DNA of 64,000 nucleotides from JAVJST01 sp040219295. GTDB taxonomy: Bacteria; Pseudomonadota; Alphaproteobacteria; Rhodospirillales; Casp-alpha2. Below the pieces are notes generated by a model. The model was not told where the DNA came from, ran no database searches, and saw only the letters and a list, made by a program, of their open reading frames with translations. Location: positions 558,001-622,000 of the forward strand of contig JAVJST010000005.1 of the NCBI GenBank assembly GCA_040219295.1. Direction: 5' to 3'. The position numbers and the translations under genes were made by a program. This document shows, piece by piece, positions 11,101 to 19,169 of this stretch (its first letter is position 1; every line of letters begins with the position of its first letter).

Positions 11101-12006
11101 TCATTCACCGCCAAACTCGGGAATGGTCACGGGGCGGTCGTACTGCGGCAGATCGCATACACGAGGCCGAAACGTCCCTTTCTCGATCACCTGACGAACG
11201 TGTGCCGAGATCTCCTCCATACTGGCGATCCAGACATTTCCCTTGTCCAGCATGTACTCGATCAAGCCCTCGACCGCCTTCATTCGAGAGAGCCGTCCGG
11301 TTACGAACGGGTGCCAAACACCGATCCAGAGACCGCCGTACTCCCATGCGGCATCGAACTCGTCACGGAAAGCGACAATGGCATCGGACGGGGCCTTGAT
11401 CGGCATCATGAAGTCTATGTCACTCATGTGCACGTACGGCGGCCAGTCGTCCAGACCCCAGTGGGACGGCAACTCCACCATGTCGCCTTTCTTCGAACGG
11501 ATCACATAAGGCACGTCATCACCCATCAGCGAGGCGTCGTACTCGAAGCCCTCGTCCAACAGGAGATCGAGCGTGTTGTCGGAGAACTTATAGAGTGGTG
11601 CGCGATAACCTCTGGGGCGCTTCCCGGTATGACGTTCGATGATCTCGATGCCGAGTTGCAGCCAGTAACGTTCTTCGTCCAGCGACCGTTCGTTCGGATG
11701 TTCGTGCAGATACCCGTGATGGCCGACTTCGTGACCGGCCTTGACGATGGCGTCCACCGTGTCGGGATAGGTTTCGATGCACCAGGCCGGAATATAGAAC
11801 GACTGCTTCAGTCCGTATCGCTCGTAGAGATCGAGGATGCGCGGAACACCCACCTTCGGACCGTATTGCAGTTCGGAAATCGCAGCGACCCGGCGATGTG
11901 CGTCATTCGGATGCGTGAGATGCAGAAAGCTGTCGGCATCCATATCGAACGTAAATGCCACGGCGCAGCGTGCACCGTCGGGCCATGGAACAGGATTATC
12001 AATCAT
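11101..12006 (-). CDS. NodB-fold polysaccharide-deacetylase-family hydrolase, HpPgdA/PuuE type
   Basis: This 301-residue protein has a NodB metal site: Asp21 in FTFDMD, then His97 and His101 in HHGYLH. The layout GVPRILDLYERY, IETYP, AGHEVGHHGY, TGKRPRGY, SLMGDD and LDDWPP resembles Helicobacter PgdA and the allantoinase PuuE. That branch of the superfamily includes hydrolases of cyclic amides rather than cell-wall sugars. No signal peptide is seen, so a cytoplasmic small-molecule substrate is likely. ATG 12006 is chosen over the ATG six codons earlier because GGAG lies seven bases before it. It is followed at once by a ureohydrolase, so ring opening of a cyclic guanidino compound is a reasonable but untested idea. 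Confidence 0.78.
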   Translation of the reverse strand: MIDNPVPWPDGARCAVAFTFDMDADSFLHLTHPNDAHRRVAAISELQYGPKVGVPRILDLYERYGLKQSFYIPAWCIETYPDTVDAIVKAGHEVGHHGYLHEHPNERSLDEERYWLQLGIEIIERHTGKRPRGYRAPLYKFSDNTLDLLLDEGFEYDASLMGDDVPYVIRSKKGDMVELPSHWGLDDWPPYVHMSDIDFMMPIKAPSDAIVAFRDEFDAAWEYGGLWIGVWHPFVTGRLSRMKAVEGLIEYMLDKGNVWIASMEEISAHVRQVIEKGTFRPRVCDLPQYDRPVTIPEFGGE

Positions 12007-12031
12007 TCGAGTTCTCCGCTGCATATCCGCG

Positions 12032-12769
12032 TCATGGCATCACACTCCCGCCGTTCATACCGATCCCCTGCCCGGTGATGAACGCACCGCCGGCTCCGCA
12101 CAGGAAGACGGCCATCCGGGCCACCTCCTCGGGCTGTCCAAAGCGATTCAGGGGAATATTCAACTCTCGCGCTCGCCATTCGGGGCTCATGCTTGCCGCG
12201 CCGAGCATCTCCGTATCGATCGGGCCGGGACACAGCGCATTCACATTGATCACCGGGGCGAACTCAATCGCCCATGATCGGACGAGTCCCATAACACCGT
12301 GTTTGGACGCGACATAGGGCGAGAAGGTCTCGCGGCCGTAGTAGGCCAGATCCGAGGATGTCAGCACGACGCGTCCGCCACCCGCGGCGGTCATGCTACG
12401 CAAGGCCTCGCGACCGACCAGAAATGTTCCGCGAAGGTTGACGGCGATCACCTGATCGAACTCGCTGACGGGAGTTTCCAAGAGGGGCCGTTCGTGAATG
12501 ATGCCCGCACAATGGACCAGCAGGTCCAGCGGACTGTCTGCCGGATAACACTGATCGAATACCGCCAGGACGGACTCTTCATTGGACACGTCACATCGGA
12601 GGGCTGAGGCCGTTCCGCCGTCGGCGCGGATCATCTCGGTGGTTTCATCGCAGTCGAGCACGTCGACAGCCGTAACCTCGGCGCCTTCGGCGGCCAAGGC
12701 CCTGGCGCAGGCCCGACCGATCCCTCGGCTCGCACCGGTTACAAGGGCACGCTTTCCGATAAGCGTCAT
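12032..12769 (-). CDS. Short-chain dehydrogenase/reductase (first of two)
   Basis: The 245-residue Rossmann enzyme has the cofactor motif TGASRGIG near residue 11, NAG-like CAG in the middle strand region, a catalytic serine in TSSDLAYYG and the YVASK active-site motif. The C-terminal GAGGAFITGQGIGMNGG is usual for classical FabG-type SDRs. Its ATG overlaps the TGA of the preceding SDR gene as ATGA, so the two are co-translated. A conserved acidic residue after the second strand (AVDVLD) suggests NAD rather than NADP. It probably oxidises or reduces an alcohol intermediate of the same catabolic route. The substrate cannot be read from the sequence. Confidence 0.85.
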   Translation of the reverse strand: MTLIGKRALVTGASRGIGRACARALAAEGAEVTAVDVLDCDETTEMIRADGGTASALRCDVSNEESVLAVFDQCYPADSPLDLLVHCAGIIHERPLLETPVSEFDQVIAVNLRGTFLVGREALRSMTAAGGGRVVLTSSDLAYYGRETFSPYVASKHGVMGLVRSWAIEFAPVINVNALCPGPIDTEMLGAASMSPEWRARELNIPLNRFGQPEEVARMAVFLCGAGGAFITGQGIGMNGGSVMP

Positions 12770-13548
12770 GCAAGCACTTCCCCGCGATCCAACATCAAAG
12801 CCTGACCGACCATGTCGGATGAGGCATCCGAGGCCAGGAACAAATAGGTTCCCGCCATGTCGTCCGGTTCCATCAATCCGTCCATGATCTGGGCGCCGGT
12901 AATTTCGTCGAGCAGTTCCTGCTCGTTGCGTTGGGTGCGGCGCGCCATGTTCCGAAGGGATGTCATGGAGGCTTCAGTCCTCACCCATCCCGGGCAAACG
13001 CCATTGACCCGTATCCCTCTTGGCGCCAACTCCTTCGCCATGGAACGCATGAAACCCAGGTTGGCATGCTTGGAACTGCAATAGGCCGAAAACTCCGGGA
13101 CCGCCGTGCGGCTCCAGATCGAGCAAGTAAAAATCATTGACGAGCCGGGTGGCATCTTACGCGCCGCATAGCGGGTCACGTAGAAGGTTCCCACGACATT
13201 GATGTCGACGATCCGTCGGAAGGTTTCTTCAACCGCATCGTCTTCATCGAGGATCGGCGTGATTTTCTCCAGGCCGGCATTGTTCACGGTGACGTCGATT
13301 CGTTCCAGCGATGCAATGGATTCGCGCACCGTATTCACGTCGGTAATGTCACATTGCAGGGCTTCGACATGGGCACCAGTTTCCGCGGATAGCGTACTGG
13401 CCGCTTCATGTACCTTGTCCGACTGCGACATGATCGTGACATCGGCGCCCGATCTGGCGAAGCCTGCTGCGACACCATAGCCAATTCCCCGGCTGCCGCC
13501 GGTCACCAGTACAGTCTTGCCTGAGAAATCATACTGAACGTTGCTCAT
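12766..13548 (-). CDS. Short-chain dehydrogenase/reductase (second of two)
   Basis: The open frame runs further upstream, but ATG 13548 (MSNVQYDFSGKT) starts the fold properly and lies 13 bp after the ATPase stop, so the product is 260 residues. It shows VTGGSRGIG near the N-terminus, VNNAG, and the YCSSK active-site pair in the middle. It ends in the usual SDR tail. It is only distantly like its neighbour SDR, so it is not a recent duplicate. Two different SDRs in one operon suggest either two alcohol/ketone steps or an oxidation followed by a reduction. Substrate unknown. Confidence 0.84.
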   Translation of the reverse strand: MSNVQYDFSGKTVLVTGGSRGIGYGVAAGFARSGADVTIMSQSDKVHEAASTLSAETGAHVEALQCDITDVNTVRESIASLERIDVTVNNAGLEKITPILDEDDAVEETFRRIVDINVVGTFYVTRYAARKMPPGSSMIFTCSIWSRTAVPEFSAYCSSKHANLGFMRSMAKELAPRGIRVNGVCPGWVRTEASMTSLRNMARRTQRNEQELLDEITGAQIMDGLMEPDDMAGTYLFLASDASSDMVGQALMLDRGEVLA

Positions 13549-13561
13549 TCCCGTTCTCTGC

Positions 13562-14389
13562 TCAATCGTCGATATCGGGCCGTTGCGACCGCATGAGAGA
13601 CATGATGTGTCGCTCGGCGCTGACATAGCCATCCATCTCCAGAGCCTCTTCCTTGGCACCAACCCGCTGTCCCTTCTTGTAGGCGACAGGGCCGTCCTCC
13701 AGGATGGTGCCGGGGTGGCTGGAAAAGAATACGATCCGGTCACCGAGGAACAGGGCTTCCTCGATGTCGTGCGTGACCATCACCACCGTGGTATCGGTGG
13801 ATTCCAGGATCGAGATCATCAACTCCTGCATGTTCCATCGGGTTTCCGCATCCAGCGCGCCGAACGGCTCGTCCATCAGCAGTACACTGGGCTGATTCGC
13901 CAGCGTGCGAGCAATGGCGACACGCTGTTTCATGCCGCCCGACAGCTGGCTGGGGTAAGCATCCTTGAATTTGGTCAGGCGGACCAAGTCGATAAAGTGA
14001 GCAGTGCGTTCGCGCCGTTCGCGCGCGGGTACGTCATTGCATTTCATCCCGTATTCGACGTTCTTCTCGACGGTCAGCCAGTCGAAGGACGTATAGCTCT
14101 GGAACACCATGCCACGATCGCGATCCGGTCCCTTGATCTCGTCGCCGTCGAGCAGCATCCGCCCGGAGGTGGGAGTCTCCAGACCGGCGATCATGCGAAG
14201 CACCGTCGACTTTCCACATCCGGATGGACCAAGCAGTACGCAGTACTCGTTGCGTTGAACGGTAAAACTAACATTGTCGATGGCGTTGATCGATTGCCCG
14301 TCGGCAAGCGTGAAGACCTTCCCGACGCCCTCGACGACAAGTTTGGTGAGTTCAGAACTCATAGACCTATCACTCGTTTCCGATGCCAT
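13562..14389 (-). CDS. ABC transporter ATP-binding protein, NitT/TauT (SsuB/TauB) type
   Basis: This 275-residue ATPase shows Walker A GPSGCGKST, Q-loop in VFQSY, signature LSGGMKQ, Walker B VLLMDEPFG and the switch histidine in VTHDIEEA. The pattern of SFDWLTVEKNVEYG and the length fit the nitrate/sulfonate/taurine import family. ATG 14389 overlaps the permease stop (TGATG) and has GGTGG at a fair distance, so it is preferred over the later ATG at 14362, which also has a weak AGG before it. It powers the importer made with the next two upstream genes. Confidence 0.87.
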   Translation of the reverse strand: MASETSDRSMSSELTKLVVEGVGKVFTLADGQSINAIDNVSFTVQRNEYCVLLGPSGCGKSTVLRMIAGLETPTSGRMLLDGDEIKGPDRDRGMVFQSYTSFDWLTVEKNVEYGMKCNDVPARERRERTAHFIDLVRLTKFKDAYPSQLSGGMKQRVAIARTLANQPSVLLMDEPFGALDAETRWNMQELMISILESTDTTVVMVTHDIEEALFLGDRIVFFSSHPGTILEDGPVAYKKGQRVGAKEEALEMDGYVSAERHIMSLMRSQRPDIDD

Positions 14390-15240
14390 CACCGACCACC
14401 TAGATAGAGGTATCGGAAGAGCAACTTGTGCAGCCAGCGAAACAGCAGATCGAACAACAGTCCCAGCAAACCGATCACCAGAATGCCTGCCATGATCTCA
14501 TCCGTGTGCAGGAAGCGTCGCGCGCGCATCATCATCGCACCGATACCGGTGGTCGACGCGACAATCTCGGCAATCACCAGGTAGGTCCAGCTCACGGCCA
14601 ACATCTGGCGCATGGCAATCACGACATTGGGCAGAACGGCAGGAACGATGACGGTCCACAACACTCGCTTCTGAGACGCCCCAAGGGTCAGCGACGTCTC
14701 GATCAACTCAATCCTGACCTGGCGCGTGTAATCCATGACCAGCGTGATCAGGAAGAAAACAACGCCAATAAACAGCAACGCCAACTTTGGTCCCTCACCG
14801 GTGCCGAGCCACATCAGGAGGATCGGGATGAATGCCGGCGCAGGCAGATAACGCCAGGCGGAAACGAAAGGATTGAAGAACGCTTCCGCTGCCGTGAACG
14901 TACCCATAAGGATGCCGAGTGGTACGGCGATGAGGCAGGCGCCCGCGAAGCTGCCGAGCACACGCAGAACGCTAACCATGATGTCGCCGGGGAATCGACC
15001 TCCGCTCAGGAGTTCGTAAAGCGTCGCCAATACTTTCTCGGGCGGCGGTACCAGCAACGGGTTGACGCCTTCGAAGATGACCGCCAACTCCCACGCCGCG
15101 AAGAAGATCACCCAGATCGCAACTCCGAGTGCGATCGTCGTGGTGCGGGAAATGGGTTTTCTGATCATTACCCGTCCGGAGGGTTCTCTTGCTGGTTTCG
15201 GCATGTCGTCGGTTCTCTGTTTTTCCCGCAACGGCCCCAT
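14389..15240 (-). CDS. ABC transporter permease, NitT/TauT (SsuC/TauC) type
   Basis: The 283-residue membrane protein has about six hydrophobic helices beginning at about residue 35 and the EAA-type coupling loop ETSLTLGASQKRVLWTVIVP for contact with the ATPase. The first 25 residues are polar and arginine-rich, so a later start at ATG 15204 (MPKPAREP, with AGAGAA before it) or at MIRKP is possible. It sits between the substrate-binding gene (165 bp upstream) and the ATPase (overlapping). It forms the pore of an inner-membrane importer. The imported compound is unknown. Confidence 0.86.
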   Translation of the reverse strand: MGPLREKQRTDDMPKPAREPSGRVMIRKPISRTTTIALGVAIWVIFFAAWELAVIFEGVNPLLVPPPEKVLATLYELLSGGRFPGDIMVSVLRVLGSFAGACLIAVPLGILMGTFTAAEAFFNPFVSAWRYLPAPAFIPILLMWLGTGEGPKLALLFIGVVFFLITLVMDYTRQVRIELIETSLTLGASQKRVLWTVIVPAVLPNVVIAMRQMLAVSWTYLVIAEIVASTTGIGAMMMRARRFLHTDEIMAGILVIGLLGLLFDLLFRWLHKLLFRYLYLGGR

Positions 15241-15366
15241 TCAGGTCCAATTTCTCCGGGATGCCGTCGTGCCGTTACATCATGTCACGTAATGATCGCG
15301 GCATATCCGCACGGTGCCGGCACCCGCTTCGGTGGAAGGCGGCAAGGGTCCCACGCACGAACGAGC

Positions 15367-15392
15367 GCAGGGACGGGCAAATCCATCCCTGC
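15367..15392 (-). other. Intercistronic hairpin between binding-protein and permease genes
   Basis: GCAGGGA and TCCCTGC form a 7-bp stem with a 12-base loop; a second TCCCTGC at 15394-15400 offers an alternative pairing. There is no T-run. Such hairpins after a binding-protein gene often protect the upstream message and raise the amount of binding protein relative to the membrane parts. That role is inferred. Confidence 0.4.
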
Positions 15393-15405
15393 ATCCCTGC
15401 TCGGT

Positions 15406-16473
15406 CTAGTTCGCGGAAATCGATTGACGATAGCCGCTCGCAACAAGGTCGCTGACCAAGGAGCAGTCGACCGCGCTGGTGGTGTCGACCATATTCTCCA
15501 TCAGGCCAAGCTTGACCCACCATTCGTTGATCAGGGTAACGACCTCAACCATGCTGCCGTTGCCGAGACCAAATGGCGGGTCGCCGTCCAAAGCACCGCA
15601 GACTCGCGCAGCCTCGTCAAAATCGTACATGTAAATTCCACCCTCGAAGAACTTGCCGTTTGTGCCGATCACATAACCGATGTCTTCGACAGGCCACTGC
15701 AGGAACTCGGCCAGCAGAGCGTTCACCTCTTCCGTGTTGTCGTGCCAGTACTGCACCGCATCCCACCGGGCCTTCAGAACGGCCAGCGCCGTTTCGCGCC
15801 GCTCGGCGATGAACTTCTTGTTCATGTAGATGACGTCCATGAAAATGCCGGTCTTCAGCATCTCAGGATCGGCGGTATGAATTGCGCTGTAAGCGCCTTC
15901 GCGGTTCGCCAGCACCTTTGAGATCCACGGCTCATACAGATAGGCCGCGGCAAGGTCACCCGACATCATCGGGCCGACCGCTTCGTCGGCGTTCAGGTTG
16001 ACCCATTCCACTTCGTTCGGCTGGACATTGATGCTTTCCAGCATCAGTCCCATCAGAAGGTGGCCGATGTAGGCTTGCGGTGCGGCTACCTTCTGACCCT
16101 TGATGTTGTCCGCGTCGACGCCCGGCGAAAAGATGATGTGATCGACGCCGTATGACGGATTGGTGAAGGCGACGTTTGCCACGTCGGTACCGCGTTCCGC
16201 AATCAAGGGCGTGTAGTCACCCGTGCACATGTAAACATCGATCTGGCCGGCCGCCGTCGCCAGATGACCGCCGATGGGGTCTTCGAAAAGTGTGAAATTG
16301 TACTCGATATCGGGTGATAGGCCTTTTTCCTCGGCGACCTTCAACATGGCATACCCGGGCCAGGATACGCAGATGCCGACGTTGACCTCCTCGGCCGCAA
16401 CGGCGTTGGACGCGACGGCCGCGGCGAGGGTGATGCCGCCGACGAACCCTGCCAGACAGTTTCTATAGTTCAT
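15406..16473 (-). CDS. ABC transporter substrate-binding protein, NitT/TauT family
   Basis: The frame opens upstream, but ATG 16473 has AGGGAGAAG in front of it and begins a clear signal peptide (MNYRNCLAGFVGG, then a hydrophobic run to NAVAA), so the mature periplasmic protein starts near EEVNVG. The 355-residue product has the periplasmic binding fold of the nitrate/taurine/pyrimidine precursor importers (AAGQIDVYMCTGDYTPL and YIGHLLMGLML are typical regions). It is the first gene of the seven-gene minus-strand operon and should set its substrate range. No close match to a characterised binder is recognised. Confidence 0.86.
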   Translation of the reverse strand: MNYRNCLAGFVGGITLAAAVASNAVAAEEVNVGICVSWPGYAMLKVAEEKGLSPDIEYNFTLFEDPIGGHLATAAGQIDVYMCTGDYTPLIAERGTDVANVAFTNPSYGVDHIIFSPGVDADNIKGQKVAAPQAYIGHLLMGLMLESINVQPNEVEWVNLNADEAVGPMMSGDLAAAYLYEPWISKVLANREGAYSAIHTADPEMLKTGIFMDVIYMNKKFIAERRETALAVLKARWDAVQYWHDNTEEVNALLAEFLQWPVEDIGYVIGTNGKFFEGGIYMYDFDEAARVCGALDGDPPFGLGNGSMVEVVTLINEWWVKLGLMENMVDTTSAVDCSLVSDLVASGYRQSISAN

Positions 16474-16577
16474 CAAACTTCTCCCTGTTGGATTGCGGTT
16501 TCTTATGTGGCGTTTTGCACGCCCTATCCCGCCAACATTCATAGCCTAGCGCCCGGGTTGTTGTGGTCAATATAATT

Positions 16578-16592
16578 TTTTAGTTACTAAAA
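16578..16592. promoter_or_regulatory. Perfect palindrome 1, candidate TetR operator
   Basis: TTTTAGT, one T, ACTAAAA: a perfect 7-1-7 inverted repeat in the gap between the divergent ABC operon and the tetR-family gene, in AT-rich sequence where a promoter would be expected. Confidence 0.55.
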
Positions 16593-16625
16593 TGATTTTG
16601 GTTTGTATCTTTGACAAATCAGGAC

Positions 16626-16637
16626 TGACCCGGGTCA
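16626..16637. promoter_or_regulatory. Perfect palindrome 2, candidate operator
   Basis: TGACCCGGGTCA, a 12-bp perfect palindrome, ten bases after a TTGACA hexamer at 16611-16616 on the plus strand. Its place fits repression of the tetR-family gene promoter. Confidence 0.5.
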
Positions 16638-16647
16638 CTGCTCACAC

Positions 16648-16661
16648 CAACTCCGGAGTTG
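16648..16661. promoter_or_regulatory. Perfect palindrome 3, candidate operator
   Basis: CAACTCCGGAGTTG, a 14-bp perfect palindrome centred 23 bp from palindrome 2 and about 40 bp before the tetR start. The near two-turn spacing suggests two dimers on one DNA face. Confidence 0.5.
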
Positions 16662-16700
16662 AGTGGCGCGGGCACGAAAGGAAGACTTGCGGATCGGAAA

Positions 16701-17321
16701 ATGGTTGGCCTGAGAGAGAAACAAAAAGAAGAACGTCAGCGCCGCATACTGGAAGCCGCGCGACAGCAGTTCCGTTCCGGTAACTACCGTCGGGTGACGA
16801 TCGAGGCGATTGCCGAGAAGGCCGGCATTTCGGCTATGACCGTCTACAATTATTATGGCTCAAAAGGCGGCCTCCTTCTGGCCCTGGTCGCAGAGAGCGA
16901 TAGACATCTGCTGGCCAAGATCGAAGCCCTGCTTGCCGCCAAACACCATTCTGCGCTCGATGCAGTCATCGAGTTTTCCCTGATCATTTTCGACCACGCC
17001 TTTTCCTATATTGATCGAAGGACCTGGGAATACGTGCTCGCGAGTTCGATTCTTGAGGGCGATTCCACGTTCGGTCGCGGCTACGCCGAATTGGATCGGG
17101 AACTGGCGAAAAAACTGCGTCAACTCCTCAAGACTTTGAACGATGAAGATATAATTGTCCGAGAGTGCGATTGGGACACGGCGGCCGACGTTCTCTACAA
17201 CATACACAATGCGCGGTTCGTCGAGTACGCCTCTGATCCGGAGTACTCGAGGGATAAGATCGACGCTCTCGTGCAAAGGGATCTAAGCTTTGTGGTGAAC
17301 CAGATGACGGGTGTCGTCTGA
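16701..17321 (+). CDS. TetR/AcrR-family transcriptional regulator
   Basis: ATG 16701 (MVGLREKQ) is preferred to the in-frame GTG at 16659, since GGATCGGAAA precedes it. The 206-residue protein has the TetR DNA-binding domain at about 9-55 with the recognition region IAEKAGISAMTVYNYYGSK. The C-terminal ligand domain is all-helical and not recognised. It is divergent from the ABC/SDR/hydrolase operon across a 227-bp gap carrying three perfect palindromes, so it most likely represses that operon and itself until an imported compound or a pathway product binds. Confidence 0.88.
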   Translation: MVGLREKQKEERQRRILEAARQQFRSGNYRRVTIEAIAEKAGISAMTVYNYYGSKGGLLLALVAESDRHLLAKIEALLAAKHHSALDAVIEFSLIIFDHAFSYIDRRTWEYVLASSILEGDSTFGRGYAELDRELAKKLRQLLKTLNDEDIIVRECDWDTAADVLYNIHNARFVEYASDPEYSRDKIDALVQRDLSFVVNQMTGVV

Positions 17322-17427
17322 TCCGGCAGATTTGAGCGACGTCCGTTTCTGTGACCGAACCCGGCAATCGCTTCAACGAGTGGTCGCCCGCTTGCCCTTG
17401 CCTGGACCGGAATGCTAGGCAATCCCC

Positions 17428-17886
17428 ATGATCGGAAAAATCAAGTCCCTGCTGTTCGACCAGGCGGCCGCCGAGACGGCGGACGAGGACACCAACGCCG
17501 ACGGCAGCCTGACGGCGGCACTCCTGATCCAGGCGGCGCTGGCCGACGGAACGTTCTCGGACGAGGAACGCGACGTCATCAGAGGAATCCTGGTCCGAGA
17601 TCACGGCGCCGACAAGGCCGAGGCGGCGGAGCTGATGAACGATGTCGAGGCCCGGGTCCGCGACTCGGCCCAGATGTTCGGATTCACGAGCGCGGTGAAC
17701 CGAAACTTCTCCTTCGAGCAGAAAATCGGTCTGATGGAGACCCTGTGGGAGGTCGTGCTCGCCGACGGCATCATCGACAGCCACGAGAGCACCCTGATGC
17801 GCCGCCTCGCCGGGCTGCTGCACGTCCCGGACCGCGACAGCGCCGTCGCGCGCCAGCGCGTTCAGGCCCGCCTGACCGGCCAGTAA
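17428..17886 (+). CDS. TerB-family (tellurite-resistance-like) domain protein
   Basis: This 152-residue acidic protein has two helical repeats with the TerB metal-binding pattern: ADGTFSDEERD near 36-46 and ADGIIDSHES near 112-121. TerB-like proteins bind calcium or other cations and occur in many bacteria without tellurite operons. No other ter gene is nearby. It is followed 105 bp later by fdxA on the same strand. Its role is unknown; the domain call is good. Confidence 0.78.
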   Translation: MIGKIKSLLFDQAAAETADEDTNADGSLTAALLIQAALADGTFSDEERDVIRGILVRDHGADKAEAAELMNDVEARVRDSAQMFGFTSAVNRNFSFEQKIGLMETLWEVVLADGIIDSHESTLMRRLAGLLHVPDRDSAVARQRVQARLTGQ

Positions 17887-17991
17887 GGATCGCGTCAGCC
17901 GGGACTTGCAACATCGGTCGCAAGCCCGTAATCATGCTCCTCCAAACGCGGTAAGCGGCCGACTTTGGCCGTCGTATCAGTGGAGACCAGC

Positions 17992-18327
17992 ATGACCTAT
18001 ATCGTCACCGAGGCCTGCATCAACTGTAAGCTACAGGATTGCGTTGAGGTTTGCCCGGTGGATTGCTTCTACGAGGGCGAAAACTTCCTCGTGATCCATC
18101 CCGACGAATGCATCGACTGTGGCGTCTGCGAGCCGGAATGCCCGGAGGACGCGATCCTTCCGGACACCGAACCGGGCCTCGAGAAGTGGTTGGATATCAA
18201 CACGAAGTTTGCCAACGAGTGGCCGAACATCACGCGCAAGGGTGAGCCTCCTGCGGATGCCGCCGAGTGGAGCGGCAAGCAGGACAAGGCGCAGTACCTG
18301 AGCGAGAAGCCCGGTCAGGGGTCTTAA
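17992..18327 (+). CDS. fdxA: Seven-iron ferredoxin FdxA
   Basis: The 111-residue product starts at ATG 17992 (GAG just upstream), ten codons into the open frame. Cysteines 9, 12, 17, 21 in CINCKLQDCVEVC and 40, 43, 46, 50 in CIDCGVCEPEC match the 3Fe-4S/4Fe-4S ferredoxin plan. The aromatic-charged tail of about 50 residues is usual for the alphaproteobacterial form. It carries electrons in the cytoplasm; the partner is not evident. It is followed by a rho-independent terminator and then carD, an order common in alphaproteobacteria. Confidence 0.93.
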   Translation: MTYIVTEACINCKLQDCVEVCPVDCFYEGENFLVIHPDECIDCGVCEPECPEDAILPDTEPGLEKWLDINTKFANEWPNITRKGEPPADAAEWSGKQDKAQYLSEKPGQGS

Positions 18328-18360
18328 GCTTCGGAATTCCGGGCCAGATTCCTGAAAACG

Positions 18361-18392
18361 GCCCCTGGATACCATCCATGGGGCTGTTTTTT
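18361..18392 (+). terminator. Rho-independent terminator of fdxA
   Basis: GCCCC-TGGAT, loop ACC, ATCCA with one bulged T, then GGGGC, followed by TGTTTTTT. It lies 33 bp after the fdxA stop. Confidence 0.85.
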
Positions 18393-18455
18393 CGGCAAAT
18401 TTGTGGTATGCTCCCCGTAATGGCCGGCTGTTTCGGCCTGAACCCCTGAGAGCAG

Positions 18456-18472
18456 CCGCCGGTTTCCGGCGG
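18456..18472 (+). other. Strong hairpin in the carD leader region
   Basis: CCGCCGG, TTT, CCGGCGG: a perfect 7-bp GC stem without a T-run, about 130 bp before carD. It may be a leader structure in the carD message; no known riboswitch pattern was recognised. Confidence 0.4.
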
Positions 18473-18600
18473 GTAGAAACAGAAACCGGCAGTAAATTCA
18501 ATCATCTAAATCGTTAATGTGAACCCGACGCCTGCGGGCGCCTGTCGTTCGATGCGAGTAGATTGACTGATTTGCCGGTCAAGAGGAGCGAGAATAATCA

Positions 18601-19098
18601 ATGGCCGAAGACGTGAGTTACAAAGCCGGTGATTTCGTGGTCTACCCGACCCATGGTGTCGGGAAGGTCGAAGGGATCGAAACCCAGGAAATCGCCGGTG
18701 AAAAGCTGAGACTGATCGTGATTTCCTTCGACCGCGATCGGATGATCCTGCGGGTTCCGGTGAAGAAGGCCTCGGAATCCGGGTTGCGCAAGCTGAGTTC
18801 CAAGAAGCGCATGGAATCCGCGCTGACGACCCTGAAGGGCCGGGCCCGTGTCAAGCGCGCCATGTGGAGCCGCCGCGCCCAGGAATACGAAGCGAAGATC
18901 AATTCGGGCGACCCGATCGCCATCGCGGAGGTCGTGCGTGACCTGTTCCGCAATGTCGGTCAGCCGGACCAGTCGTTCAGCGAACGTCAGATCTACGAGG
19001 CCGCGCGCGACCGGCTCGCCTGCGAACTCGCGGCGGTCGAGAAGACCGACGTCGAGAAGGCGACGGTCAAGCTGGAACAGGTCCTGTCCGCGGCCTGA
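18601..19098 (+). CDS. carD: CarD/CdnL-family RNA polymerase-binding regulator
   Basis: This 165-residue protein has the CarD N-terminal Tudor-like domain (FVVYPTHGVGKVEGI at 13-27) that binds the RNA polymerase beta subunit, and a helical DNA-binding C-terminal domain. CdnL/CarD proteins stabilise open promoter complexes at housekeeping genes such as rRNA operons. GAGGAGCG-like sequence precedes the ATG. It is alone in its transcription unit, with the fdxA terminator before it and its own terminator after it. Confidence 0.92.
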   Translation: MAEDVSYKAGDFVVYPTHGVGKVEGIETQEIAGEKLRLIVISFDRDRMILRVPVKKASESGLRKLSSKKRMESALTTLKGRARVKRAMWSRRAQEYEAKINSGDPIAIAEVVRDLFRNVGQPDQSFSERQIYEAARDRLACELAAVEKTDVEKATVKLEQVLSAA

Positions 19099-19124
19099 CG
19101 CGCCCGTAGACATGCGATCGAAAG

Positions 19125-19150
19125 AGCCGGCCGGCCACGGCCGGCTTTTT
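19125..19150 (+). terminator. Rho-independent terminator of carD
   Basis: AGCCGGCCG, loop GCCA, CGGCCGGCT running into TTTTT: a 9-bp perfect stem 27 bp after the carD stop. Confidence 0.9.
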
Positions 19151-19169
19151 CTTTGCCCCGGCAGCCCGG

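Noticed and set aside
16538..16570. Sigma-70 promoter for the ABC operon using TTGACC and TATGAA on the minus strand
   Set aside because: The spacer is 21 bp, too long for a normal promoter.
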